A stretch of 18,871 nt of DNA, taken from JADCCX01 sp031431475. GTDB lineage: Bacteria > Pseudomonadota > Alphaproteobacteria > Rhizobiales > Beijerinckiaceae. The stretch spans positions 1-18,871 of the forward strand of contig JANPDL010000017.1 of assembly GCA_031431475.1 (NCBI GenBank), written 5' to 3'. A model generated the notes under the pieces. That model saw only the letters and a list, made by a program, of their open reading frames with translations. It searched no databases and was not told where the DNA came from. The translations under genes and the position numbers were made by a program. Of this stretch, positions 1 through 7,766 are shown piece by piece. The first letter of the stretch is position 1. Each line of letters opens with the position of its first letter.

Positions 1-142
1 CGGTGATGAGACGCGCATCAATTTGCCGGGTACCGACAGGGAACGCTCCAACTGGCGGCGCAAACTCATGCCCGATATCTCTGAACTGCTGTCATTGCCG
101 CGGACAAAAATGATCCTTTCCGCTATCAGCAAGCGCTTTTAA
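1..142 (+). CDS. 3' end of a probable 4-alpha-glucanotransferase (GH77)
   Basis: Partial gene whose start lies left of the window. The frame beginning at base 2 stays open for 46 codons to a TAA at 140-142. The visible tail contains NLPGT followed by NWRRKL, a pattern found near the C terminus of GH77 4-alpha-glucanotransferases (MalQ), which transfer glucan segments during maltodextrin and glycogen turnover. It ends in a basic helix-like stretch (ILSAISKRF). Other alpha-glucan enzymes such as maltooligosyltrehalose trehalohydrolase have similar tails, so the exact enzyme is uncertain. It is convergent with the RTX gene, whose stop is 48 bases away, and I see no convincing hairpin-plus-T-run terminator between them. 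Confidence 0.5.
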   Translation, partial: GDETRINLPGTDRERSNWRRKLMPDISELLSLPRTKMILSAISKRF

Positions 143-190
143 TAGCGTTCGACTGGCCGGTTCAGGCAGCCGTTTGACTTGCTCCCGACC

Positions 191-2020
191 TCATAGGATG
201 AAGTCCTGCTGCGTGACTGCACATGCATTCCCGACACCGACGAGCCTGATGGTACCGCCGCCGTCAACCGTGATGAGGGTGTCCGCACCAGCATCTGTGA
301 TGTGCACGCGGCTGCAGAAGGTCTGTGCCGTGATCCCGTAGGCCGAGAGGTCGATATGATCCTGACCACCTCTGGGATTGGCGTCGAAATCCACGATCCG
401 GTCATTGCCGAAACTGCCTGCAAAGACGAATGTGTCGTCACCCTGTCCGCCGTCCATGAAGTCATTGCCAGCGCCGCCGGTGAGGATATCTCGACCCTGT
501 CCGCCAAACATGCGGTCATTGCCAGCACCTCCCGTGAGCTGGTCAGCGCCATTGCCACCTTCAAGCAGATCGGCACCACGCCCGCCAAACAGCTGGTCAG
601 CACCATTGCCGCCATGAATGACATCATCGCCTGCACCGCCGAAGAGCATATCGGCACCATTGCCGCCGTCCAGCAGATCATCGCCCAACTGGCCCATCAG
701 CGTGTCGTCGCCGCCACGGCCACGGATGACATCGTCACCGGATGCGCCACTGTGGATGTCATCGCCTGATGTGCTGCGGAAAAAGCCGTCGGCATCCTCG
801 CCAGCCGTGACGGACAGGCTGCCGAACAAGCCTGCGCTTTCTTCTTCCGGCGCAGCAGCGAAGTACAGACTGTTGGAACGGCCGAGGCTTTCACCATTGC
901 CGAAGGCGATGTCCCAGAGGCCCTCTATGGTCACGGGATTGTTGGCGGCGTCGAGAACATAGCCCTCGGGTTCAAGGCTTTCTATATCCAGCGCCAGGAT
1001 ATGACCGTCGCCGAAGTTGCCAATCAGGAGACTGCCGCTGTAGGGGCCGAAATCGCCGGGTGCCATTGCCACGCCCCATGGCGCGTTGAACAACCCGCCC
1101 GCATCGCTCGCCATAATGAAAGTACCGTCGAGATCGAACTTGGCGATGTAGCCATCGGTGGATTGCTCTTCACCTTCGGCCGCATTGGCGACCTTCGCGT
1201 AGGCGACGATCAGGACATCACGGCCAAGGCTGGCATCAAAGACTCGCTCGATGTTGAAAGGGGAGAACTCCGCCGCGTTGCGCCCGCCGGGAGCCACAGC
1301 GGTAAAAGTCACGTTGCTGACGGGCTGCCATTGGGCATTGAAGACATCGATGCGGCCTTGGCTGAAATTGGCCGCGTAGAGCAGGTTGCCCGAACCGCCG
1401 TCGCTGCTGACGGTGACGCCCTTGTAGATCGCGCCTGTCGCAGAATTATCGACAACGACCGCAAAGGCATTCATGCGCTGGCCTGGCGTCGATCCGGTCT
1501 CGCCCCAGGCCGCGATGGTGCCATCCTCGCTCACCGTGATGAATCGGGCTGGCGCATTGGTCAGGATCGCGCCGGTGAGGCTGGTGCCATTCACCAGAAA
1601 ATCCGTGCTGCTGCCGCTGAATACCTGGCCCGTGGGGGCTGATGGCGACATCACAGCGGCTGGAGTCGGATTGGCGGGGGGTAGCGGAACGCCGTCGCGC
1701 GTCGGTGGATCGATGATGATGTTAACGGGCGTGCCGTCGGCAACACCGGGTACCCCCAGCACCGAAAGACCATCCTGACCGAAGGGAACGGTATTGGAAT
1801 CACCGATGTAAAGCGTCACACGGCTGGTGTCCGTGTTGGTGATCCACCAATGGCCACCAAGACCCGCCGGGCGGATCGCCAGACCCCACGCATTGATGAA
1901 CGCAGCATCGAAGAGCACAGCGTTGTCTGAGATGCGGCTGCTGACGAGGTTGATCTGGGCGGTGGTGCTGGACATGAGGCTTATCCGATCGGTGCATGGT
2001 TGTGGCTTCAAACTCTTCAC
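191..2020 (-). CDS. RTX protein: TIGR03118 domain fused to calcium-binding nonapeptide repeats
   Basis: A 609-residue protein, very probably secreted. Residues about 20-400 match the TIGR03118 family (NLVSSRISD near the start, then INAWGLAIRP, then repeated NAPWGVA and SLLIGNFGDG-like blades), suggesting a beta-propeller-like fold of unknown function. Residues about 417-533 are about twelve RTX nonapeptides of the form GGxGxDxLx, which bind calcium and fold outside the cell. The last 70 residues (DHIDLSAYG, terminal DFIL) resemble C-terminal type I secretion signals. There is no N-terminal signal peptide, as expected for type I export. No ABC exporter, membrane-fusion or TolC gene is in the window. 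The start is uncertain: GTG at 2020 has AGGCGG just upstream but close, while ATG at 1975 would remove 15 residues and keeps the whole domain. The enzymatic or binding role cannot be told from the sequence. Confidence 0.85.
   Translation of the reverse strand: MKSLKPQPCTDRISLMSSTTAQINLVSSRISDNAVLFDAAFINAWGLAIRPAGLGGHWWITNTDTSRVTLYIGDSNTVPFGQDGLSVLGVPGVADGTPVNIIIDPPTRDGVPLPPANPTPAAVMSPSAPTGQVFSGSSTDFLVNGTSLTGAILTNAPARFITVSEDGTIAAWGETGSTPGQRMNAFAVVVDNSATGAIYKGVTVSSDGGSGNLLYAANFSQGRIDVFNAQWQPVSNVTFTAVAPGGRNAAEFSPFNIERVFDASLGRDVLIVAYAKVANAAEGEEQSTDGYIAKFDLDGTFIMASDAGGLFNAPWGVAMAPGDFGPYSGSLLIGNFGDGHILALDIESLEPEGYVLDAANNPVTIEGLWDIAFGNGESLGRSNSLYFAAAPEEESAGLFGSLSVTAGEDADGFFRSTSGDDIHSGASGDDVIRGRGGDDTLMGQLGDDLLDGGNGADMLFGGAGDDVIHGGNGADQLFGGRGADLLEGGNGADQLTGGAGNDRMFGGQGRDILTGGAGNDFMDGGQGDDTFVFAGSFGNDRIVDFDANPRGGQDHIDLSAYGITAQTFCSRVHITDAGADTLITVDGGGTIRLVGVGNACAVTQQDFIL
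424..775 (-). repeat. 27-bp-period tandem repeat encoding RTX nonapeptides
   Basis: Within the RTX gene the DNA repeats with a 27-base period (nine codons), visible on the + strand as recurring ATTGCCA/ATTGCCG and GCCGCC blocks. About twelve units are present. The repeat follows from the GGxGxDxLx protein motif and the units have diverged, so this is a coding repeat, not a mobile or CRISPR element. Confidence 0.8.
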
Positions 2021-2248
2021 ATGCCGCCTAGACCACTAGGGCAGCACGAACTTGGAACGGTTTAATATCGCCTATGGAAGCTACCGGGAAGAGTTTTGCA
2101 AGATAAAATGTAGTAAAAACAATGACTTAATAATTTTTCTAATTCTAAGCTGGTATTTAAAATCCGCTGTAGGCCTTGACTCGCAGGTTGCATCGCGCGC
2201 CATGGCGGGTGCTTCCAGCATCGCGTGCAGCCCAGATCGCCCTCATAT

Positions 2249-2262
2249 TTTCGCTAGCGAAA
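2249..2262. promoter_or_regulatory. Perfect 14-bp palindrome TTTCGCTAGCGAAA
   Basis: A self-complementary 14-base sequence in the intergenic region, about 240 bases upstream of the aminotransferase start and about 230 bases upstream of the RTX start. Its symmetry is typical of a dimeric repressor site, but I do not recognise the regulator and no regulator gene is adjacent. Confidence 0.3.
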
Positions 2263-2463
2263 GGCATGGGTGTTCCTGGTATTAGCGCTGAAATAGCAGA
2301 GGCCTTCACATCGGAGTTGCGCTCGGGACTCGCGGAGTGCTGTCCATTTCTCATCGAGGCGATGGTGTAGGCGAGGGCAACAAGGCATACTTTGCGTGTG
2401 CATTCAGGCCGAACGCCAGCATTGAGAAAAACTTGACCTGCCATGTTTTATCGATCGCGATGA

Positions 2464-2475
2464 CCTGTATACTGG
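2464..2475. promoter_or_regulatory. Imperfect palindrome CCTGTATACTGG over a candidate -10 of tpa
   Basis: Ten of twelve positions are symmetric (CC-x-GTATAC-x-GG). It contains TATACT at 2468-2473, a five-of-six match to a sigma-70 -10 box, but the hexamer 17 bases upstream is a poor -35. The AGGAG ribosome binding site (2485-2489) and the ATG (2500) lie directly downstream. Symmetry over the -10 would suit a repressor of the aminotransferase gene. Regulator unknown; this is inference. Confidence 0.3.
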
Positions 2476-2499
2476 CGTCCGATCAGGAGCGATTGTCCC

Positions 2500-3891
2500 A
2501 TGAACATCCATACCTCACGCAACGACTATCGCGACATCATCGAGGCGGACCGCGCGCATGTCTGGCACCACCTGTCGCAGCACAAGAAGTATGAGACGGT
2601 TGATCCCCTCATTATCATCGAAGGCAAGGGAATGCGTGTCTGGAATACGGCAGGGCGTGAGCATCTCGATGCGACGTCGGGCGGTGTCTGGACTGTGAAT
2701 GTGGGTTATGGCCGGGTCAAGATCGCCGATGCCGTGCGCGACCAGCTGGTGAAGCTGAACTATTTCGCTGGTGCTATGGGTACGATTCCTGGCGCACAGT
2801 TTGCCAAACAGCTGATCGAGAAAATGCCGGGCATGAGCCGGGTTTATTATTCCAATTCAGGCTCGGAGGCCAACGAGAAGGCCTACAAGATCGTGCGCCA
2901 GATCGCGCATCAGAAGAGCGGCGGAAAGAAGCACAAGATTCTCTACCGTGAGCGGGACTACCACGGTACGACGATCTCAGCGCTCTCCTCCGCCGGACAA
3001 ATCCAGCGCCGGGAGCAGTACGGGCCGTTTACGCCCGGCTTCGTCGAGGTGCCGCATTGCCTGGAATACCGCTCACAATGGGGCGATGTGGAGGATTACG
3101 GCGTGCGTGCCGCCAATGCCATAGAGGAGGTCATCCTGCGCGAGGGCGCTGATACGGTCGGCGGGCTGATCCTGGAGCCGGTGACGGCGGGCGGCGGCGT
3201 CATTCCTCCCCCAAAAGGCTACTGGGAGCGCGTTCAGGAAATCTGCAAGAAGCACGATGTTTTGCTGATCATCGACGAAGTCGTGTGCGGACTGGGCCGC
3301 ACCGGCACATGGTTCGGCTACCAGCAATACGGCGTGCAGCCCGATATCGTGACCATGGCGAAGGGCGTGGCCTCGGGCTATGCCGCCATTTCCTGCACGG
3401 TGACGACGGAAGCCGTTTTCAACGAGTTCAAGGCGAATCCAGATGATCCGATGAGCCATTTCCGCGACATCTCGACCTTCGGCGGCTGCACGGGTGGTCC
3501 GGCGGCGGCGATCGCCAACATGGCGATCATCGAGGACGAGGATTTGCTGACCAACGTGCAGATAATGGGGGATTATCTCAGCGAGAAGCTGCACGGCCTC
3601 TCGGGCAAGCACGTAATTGTCGGTGAAGTGCGCGGCAAAGGCCTGTTCCAGGGTGTCGAACTGGTCAGCAACCGCGAGACGAAAGCTCCTCTGCCAGAGA
3701 AGATGGTGCAGGCCATTGTGGCGGATTGCATGGTGAATTCAGCCGTGATCATCGGTGCCACCAACCGCTCGCTCGAAGGGCTCAACAACACGCTGTGCCT
3801 CAGCCCGGCCTATATCAGCAAGCGCAGTGATATCGACGAGATCGTGTCGGCCATTGATGGTGCGATGACACGCGTGATGACAACGCCCTGA
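2500..3891 (+). CDS. tpa: Class III aminotransferase, probable taurine--pyruvate aminotransferase
   Basis: A 463-residue PLP-dependent class III (omega) aminotransferase. The PLP-binding Asp is D259 in LLIIDEVVCGLGRTG and the Schiff-base Lys is K288 in VTMAKGVASGY. The N-terminal segment ADRAHVWHHLSQHK and the block GGVWTVNVGYGR are, from memory, typical of taurine--pyruvate aminotransferases (EC 2.6.1.77), which convert taurine and pyruvate to sulfoacetaldehyde and alanine in the cytoplasm. The start has AGGAG ten bases upstream. The partner enzymes sulfoacetaldehyde acetyltransferase (Xsc) and phosphotransacetylase are not in the window. It converges on dctM with only four bases between stops, so it is not in the TRAP operon. 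The alternative is another omega-amino acid:pyruvate aminotransferase (beta-alanine, putrescine); the family call is firm, the substrate moderately so. Confidence 0.8.
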   Translation: MNIHTSRNDYRDIIEADRAHVWHHLSQHKKYETVDPLIIIEGKGMRVWNTAGREHLDATSGGVWTVNVGYGRVKIADAVRDQLVKLNYFAGAMGTIPGAQFAKQLIEKMPGMSRVYYSNSGSEANEKAYKIVRQIAHQKSGGKKHKILYRERDYHGTTISALSSAGQIQRREQYGPFTPGFVEVPHCLEYRSQWGDVEDYGVRAANAIEEVILREGADTVGGLILEPVTAGGGVIPPPKGYWERVQEICKKHDVLLIIDEVVCGLGRTGTWFGYQQYGVQPDIVTMAKGVASGYAAISCTVTTEAVFNEFKANPDDPMSHFRDISTFGGCTGGPAAAIANMAIIEDEDLLTNVQIMGDYLSEKLHGLSGKHVIVGEVRGKGLFQGVELVSNRETKAPLPEKMVQAIVADCMVNSAVIIGATNRSLEGLNNTLCLSPAYISKRSDIDEIVSAIDGAMTRVMTTP

Positions 3892-3895
3892 GCAG

Positions 3896-5338
3896 TCACG
3901 CCAACAATCGCACCAGCCACAACGCAAGTCCCGGCATAGCAACAACCAGCGCTAACCGGATGACGTCAGCGACCAGAAACGGCAGGACGCCGCGGTAGGT
4001 CGATGCAATGGGAATATTGCGCGCGAGTGCCGAAATCACGAACACATTCAAGCCGATAGGCGGCGCAGTTAATCCTATGCCGACCACGATGAGAACGAGA
4101 ATGCCGAACCAGATCGCCACGTCGTCTGGCGACATGCCGAAATCCAGCGCCTGAATCACTGGAAAGAACACCGGAAGCGTCAGCAGGATCATAGCGAGCT
4201 CATCCATCACGGCACCCAAAAGGATGTAGAACGAGAGCATTGCGATCAGGACGAGATACGGCGACAGGCCCGAGTTGCCGATCAATTCAGCTGCAGTCGT
4301 CGGCAATCTCGACAGGGCGAGGAAAGCACCAAAGACCTCTGCTCCCAGCAGGATGATGAAGATCATACCTGACGTCTCAGCCGTTTGTTTGATCGCCTCG
4401 ACAATATCCCGCCAGCCCAATGTGCGTCCGGCCACACCCACAACCAGCATCGCGATGGCACCCACCGCAGCTCCTTCAGTCGGCGTGAAGATGCCGCCGT
4501 AGATTCCGCCGACCACGACAACGGCAATGAGGATCGCGGGCATCACCGTGATGTCGATGAAGGCGACAAAAACGGTTGCCACAGCAAGAAAAGCTGCGTC
4601 GTCCCAGTCGAGCTTGCCACGCATGATCTGTACCGCAAGAGCTGAGAGAACAAGCGCCGCCACCAGCTTGGGCCAGAGCGGCTGTTTCACCTTCTCGATC
4701 ACAATAGCATCGGACATCGGGGCGAGTTCAGGGTTACGGCGCACCACGATTGCGATGGTGATGCAGTAGAAGAGGGCGGCGAGCAGGCCGGGAATGAGCG
4801 CGGCCTGAAACAGTTTGGCGATATTCTGCTCAGTGGTGATGGCATAGACCACGAGGATCACAGAGGGCGGAATGAGAATGCCCAAAGTGCCGCCGACTGC
4901 TATGGTGCCGGTCGCGAGGCCGCCGTCATAACGCGCCTTGAGAAGCTCGGGCAAAGCCGCGCGGCCAAAGGTGGCGGTGGTTGCAACAGACGATCCACAG
5001 ATAGCACCGAACGCCGTGCAGGCTCCGATCACGGCCATGGCTAGGCCACCCCGGAAGCGCCCGAAGCCGCGTTCCGCCGCCTTGAACAGCGATCCTGCTA
5101 TGCCTGCACGTTCCGCCAGCGCCCCCATCAGGATGAACAGCGGGATCACGGACAGGGTGTAATTCGCGAACTGGTGATAGGAATTCGTCTTCATGTAGGA
5201 AAAGAACGCCATCCCGCTCGATAGATGCATATATCCTGCCGCACCGACCAGCAGCATCGAGAAGCCAATGGGCGCGCGGAGCGCAATCAGCACCAGCATG
5301 ACGCCGAAGCCGAGCATGGCAACAATGGTGCCGCTCAT
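3896..5338 (-). CDS. dctM: TRAP transporter large permease subunit (DctM family)
   Basis: A 480-residue, almost entirely hydrophobic membrane protein with the features of DctM/TRAP large permeases: an N-terminal RAPIGFSMLLVGAAGY segment, GGLAMAVIGACTAFGAICGSS, GTLGILIPPS and, near the end, a GIGLTAPPIGLNVFVISA block. It forms the ion-coupled transport channel with DctQ. It is about 50 residues longer than many DctM proteins, because of an extra hydrophobic stretch in the middle (about residues 215-280). I start it at ATG 5338, which overlaps the dctQ stop as ATGA; the frame stays open 25 codons further upstream, but that extension reads through dctQ and looks non-native. It is translationally coupled to dctQ and last in its operon. 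Confidence 0.92.
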   Translation of the reverse strand: MSGTIVAMLGFGVMLVLIALRAPIGFSMLLVGAAGYMHLSSGMAFFSYMKTNSYHQFANYTLSVIPLFILMGALAERAGIAGSLFKAAERGFGRFRGGLAMAVIGACTAFGAICGSSVATTATFGRAALPELLKARYDGGLATGTIAVGGTLGILIPPSVILVVYAITTEQNIAKLFQAALIPGLLAALFYCITIAIVVRRNPELAPMSDAIVIEKVKQPLWPKLVAALVLSALAVQIMRGKLDWDDAAFLAVATVFVAFIDITVMPAILIAVVVVGGIYGGIFTPTEGAAVGAIAMLVVGVAGRTLGWRDIVEAIKQTAETSGMIFIILLGAEVFGAFLALSRLPTTAAELIGNSGLSPYLVLIAMLSFYILLGAVMDELAMILLTLPVFFPVIQALDFGMSPDDVAIWFGILVLIVVGIGLTAPPIGLNVFVISALARNIPIASTYRGVLPFLVADVIRLALVVAMPGLALWLVRLLA

Positions 5339-5871
5339 GACAGGTTTCCGGGGCGGGGTGTCTTGAGGAGATGAATGGCAGTGAAAAGCGCCGTAACGGC
5401 CAGAAGCGCGCACAACAGCATCGAAAGGCCAATGGTTGGCCAGAGCAATATCTGCCGTTGCATTGTCGTCTCGCCGCTTTTGATCGAATCCAGCGTCCCG
5501 ATGAACAGCGCAAAAGCCAGCGCGCCCATGAAAGCCGCATAGACCAGATCCCAGAAGGCATCGATGAGGCGACGCTTGCGGTCACTCAGGCCGATGGTGA
5601 AGGTATCGACCATGATGTTTCCGCGTCGCGCCTGCGTGTAGGGGAGGTAGGCGAATACAGCCACTGCGGTTGCCATTTTCACGAATTCAAAATCGCCTTC
5701 TATGGGACTGCTGAATAACCAGCGCCCCAGCACGCTCGTGGTCGCCAACAGGGCAACCGCCAAGGCAATCAACCCACCAAAAACCGCGACATATCCCGTG
5801 ATGCGGGTCAGCCAAGTTTCCGGTCGGTCGCCACCACCTCCAGCCTCCACCGGCAGTTCAACCTCAGCCAT
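5335..5871 (-). CDS. dctQ: TRAP transporter small permease subunit (DctQ family)
   Basis: A 178-residue membrane protein with four predicted hydrophobic helices, size and spacing typical of DctQ. The helices start around VAVFGGLIALAVALLATTSV, with EFVKMATAVAVFAYLPYTQ and the conserved-looking RRGNIMVDTFT loop following. It pairs with DctM in the inner membrane. The acidic N terminus (about 25 residues before the first helix) is cytoplasmic by the usual topology. Its stop overlaps the dctM start by four bases. It follows dctP after an 83-base gap that contains a hairpin. Confidence 0.9.
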   Translation of the reverse strand: MAEVELPVEAGGGGDRPETWLTRITGYVAVFGGLIALAVALLATTSVLGRWLFSSPIEGDFEFVKMATAVAVFAYLPYTQARRGNIMVDTFTIGLSDRKRRLIDAFWDLVYAAFMGALAFALFIGTLDSIKSGETTMQRQILLWPTIGLSMLLCALLAVTALFTAIHLLKTPRPGNLS

Positions 5872-5903
5872 CGCCCCATATCCCCGATGTATTTGGCTGG
5901 ACC

Positions 5904-5920
5904 GCCCAGCAGAGCCGGGC
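5904..5920 (-). promoter_or_regulatory. Hairpin in the dctP-dctQ gap
   Basis: In the - strand RNA the sequence GCCCGGC-UCU-GCUGGGC forms a seven-pair stem with one G-U pair and a three-base loop. Read from the + strand the same position would be an A-C mismatch, which favours a role in the dctPQM transcript. No T-run follows, so it is not a clear terminator. It would fit a 3' stabiliser or partial attenuator that keeps binding-protein mRNA in excess over the permease mRNA. Confidence 0.45.
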
Positions 5921-5954
5921 AGTCAGCGTCTCATTTTTATGGATCAGGCCAGTC

Positions 5955-7004
5955 TCAGGCGGCCTTGTCGTATTTGGCGATCAAGGCGCGTGCTGCTTCG
6001 ACCAGTTTGGCGCCGTCGATGTTCTTGGCTTTCATCTGCTCGATCCATGCCCCGTAGACTGGCTCGGTCGCCTTGATCCAGCGCGCCTTCTCGTCATCGG
6101 CCAAAACCGTAATGGTGTTGCCGCGCTTTTCTACGATATCACGGATGCGGATGGCTTCCGCATCCCACATGTTGCCCGCTCGCTCTGCGAATGCCATACC
6201 TGAATTCTTGTCGATGATGGCCTGCAGATCGGCCGGCATGCTCTCGTACTTCGCCTTGTTCATCGCGAGGAAGAAACTGGCGGTATAAAGCGTCGGCGAG
6301 CCCTTGATCTCGGTATGGAACTTGACGAGCTCCTGCACCTTCACGGCTGGCACCACTTCCCAAGGGATAACGGCACCATCGATGACCCGTTGCGCCAGGC
6401 TTTCGGGAACCTGAGGCACCGGCATGCCAACGGATACCGCGCCCAGTGCCTTCAGCGCTTCCCCGGCAAGGCGCGTGGGGTTGCGGATCTTGAGACCCTT
6501 GAGGTCATCCATCGTCTTGATCTGCTTGTTCGCGTGGATATGGCCGCCATCATGCGCCCAATACGACAGCAGCTTCACATCCTTCACCTCGTCCTTGAGG
6601 TAGGTGTTGGCGAATTCCTGCGACGCCCGCGCATTGGTCATACCCTTTTCGGCGCAGATGAAGGGAAGCTCGACAACCTCCGTGGTCGGGAAGCGACCGG
6701 GCGTAGAACCAGGCAGCGTCCAGACGATATCCGCCACACCATCGCGGGCCTGATCGTACAGCTGGGGTGGTGTGCCGCCGAGCTGCATGGACGGGAAGAT
6801 ATCGATCTTGATCTTGCCCTGGCTGTCCTCTTCCACCTTCTTTGCCCAGGGTGCCAGCATCTTGGCATGGGCGTTGGACACGGGCGGCAGGAAGTGATGC
6901 AGCTTCAGCGTGACCACGGCCTGCGCGGCGGTTCCCGTAATGATCGCTGGTGCGCTGACGGCGGCACCCACGCCAAGCAGCAGATGTCTGCGGTTGATTT
7001 TCAT
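5955..7004 (-). CDS. dctP: TRAP transporter periplasmic substrate-binding protein (DctP family)
   Basis: A 349-residue solute-binding protein. Residues 1-29 are a signal peptide with twin arginines (NRRHLLLG) followed by a hydrophobic core and AQA before a likely cut at about residue 29, suggesting Tat export. The mature part has the DctP pattern: LKLHHFLPP, QLGGTPPQLYDQARDGVADI, LKIRNPT, and a WEVVPAVKV region. The Arg in KGLKIRNPT is the expected carboxylate-binding position of TRAP binding proteins, which implies an organic acid ligand. GGAGGA lies seven bases before the ATG. It follows the isomerase gene on the same strand with a 120-base gap, in which TTGCCT-17-GATAGT on the - strand is a weak candidate promoter. 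The ligand could be an aromatic acid, judged from the isomerase and hydroxylase neighbours, or taurine, judged from tpa; the sequence does not settle it. Confidence 0.92.
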   Translation of the reverse strand: MKINRRHLLLGVGAAVSAPAIITGTAAQAVVTLKLHHFLPPVSNAHAKMLAPWAKKVEEDSQGKIKIDIFPSMQLGGTPPQLYDQARDGVADIVWTLPGSTPGRFPTTEVVELPFICAEKGMTNARASQEFANTYLKDEVKDVKLLSYWAHDGGHIHANKQIKTMDDLKGLKIRNPTRLAGEALKALGAVSVGMPVPQVPESLAQRVIDGAVIPWEVVPAVKVQELVKFHTEIKGSPTLYTASFFLAMNKAKYESMPADLQAIIDKNSGMAFAERAGNMWDAEAIRIRDIVEKRGNTITVLADDEKARWIKATEPVYGAWIEQMKAKNIDGAKLVEAARALIAKYDKAA

Positions 7005-7124
7005 TGGACGTTCCTCCGGTATCTTTTGGTTTCGTTGACGCCAGTCTTTTCTTGTTTTCGCGATTGTGTCCAGCCGGACTATCGAACAGCAGTGTCACGC
7101 AGGCAATCTGCTGACTCCCAATGG

Positions 7125-7766
7125 TCAAACTTCCGTATCGGGCTGGCGCGAAGGATGAGCAGCATGAAAAGCAGGATGCACATCAGCATTCGCCGCTATG
7201 CGCTGGATTGTCTTGAGTTTGCTGATATCTGCGTTGAATCGTGCAGCCGAAAAAAGCTGCGGTATCAGGCAGATATCGGCGAGTGTTGGAGTATCACCGA
7301 CGCAGAAAACGCCTGACTTCCCATTCTGGTTAAGCTGCGCTTCAAAAGCCGCCAGACCAGGCTCGATCCAGTGGCGGCACCACATATCGAGTCCGGCCTG
7401 ATCCTGTCCGTAGGTTTCCTTTACATGCTTCAGCACGCGCAGGTTCTGGAACGGGTGAACGTCACACGCCACCGACAAGGCCAGCGAGCGGATATAGGCG
7501 CGGTCATAAGTATTGCCTGGCAGGAGAGGGGCATTCGGCCAGGTTTCATCCAGCCATTCGATGATCGCCAGCGATTGTGTCAGCAGGTGGCCATTGTCCA
7601 CGAGTGCAGGCACCAACCCGTGCGGATTGATTGCCAGAAACTCCGGTGAGCGCTGCTCACCCCTGCGCAGATGGACCGAGGTGAACTGAGGCGAGATTCC
7701 CTTCAGGTTGAATGCAATGCGGCAGCGATACGCTGCTGACGAGCGGAAATAGCCATGGAAATGCAT
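7125..7766 (-). CDS. maiA: Maleylacetoacetate isomerase (zeta-class GST)
   Basis: A 213-residue glutathione S-transferase of the zeta type. The N-terminal thioredoxin-like domain has the signature SSAAYRCRIAFNLKG (residues 9-23, the Ser-Ser-x2-x-Arg pattern), NPHGLVPAL for the cis-proline, and QSLAIIEWL. The helical C-terminal domain follows, with DTPTLADICLIPQ. These enzymes isomerise maleylacetoacetate to fumarylacetoacetate in homogentisate breakdown, or maleylpyruvate in the gentisate route. GGGAG precedes the ATG by eight bases. It is divergent from the FAD monooxygenase gene, which would supply homogentisate if it is MhaA, so the two calls support each other. Homogentisate dioxygenase and fumarylacetoacetase genes are not in the window. 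It is co-directional with dctPQM and could be co-transcribed with it. Confidence 0.85.
   Translation of the reverse strand: MHFHGYFRSSAAYRCRIAFNLKGISPQFTSVHLRRGEQRSPEFLAINPHGLVPALVDNGHLLTQSLAIIEWLDETWPNAPLLPGNTYDRAYIRSLALSVACDVHPFQNLRVLKHVKETYGQDQAGLDMWCRHWIEPGLAAFEAQLNQNGKSGVFCVGDTPTLADICLIPQLFSAARFNADISKLKTIQRIAANADVHPAFHAAHPSRQPDTEV

Larger units (their letters stand above)
2021..2499. other. Gene-free region between the RTX gene and tpa
   Basis: No convincing coding sequence. Positions about 2090-2165 are strongly AT-rich compared with the rest of the window and probably include the promoter of the leftward RTX gene. The remainder has GC like its surroundings and must hold the promoter of the rightward aminotransferase. 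It also contains two palindromes, listed separately. Open frames on both strands here have no recognisable domain and no good ribosome binding site. Confidence 0.6.

Noticed and set aside
302..769. Open frames on the + strand across the RTX repeats and TIGR03118 domain (also 1001-1642)
   Set aside because: They are antisense shadows of a GC-rich repetitive gene; no start signals or domains.
424..775. Regular 27-base repeats that look at first like a CRISPR-type array
   Set aside because: The period equals nine codons, there are no distinct spacers, and the - strand frame encodes RTX nonapeptides throughout.
2157..2444. A 95-codon - strand frame in the gene-free region
   Set aside because: No recognisable domain, no good ribosome binding site, composition like random translation.
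5339..5413. Upstream extension of dctM (25 residues)
   Set aside because: It reads through the dctQ coding sequence in another frame; ATG 5338 with the ATGA overlap is the typical TRAP start.
6315..7316. A long + strand frame (333 codons) opposite dctP and the end of maiA
   Set aside because: It is antisense to clearly conserved genes and its translation is rich in His and Arg, as expected for a shadow.
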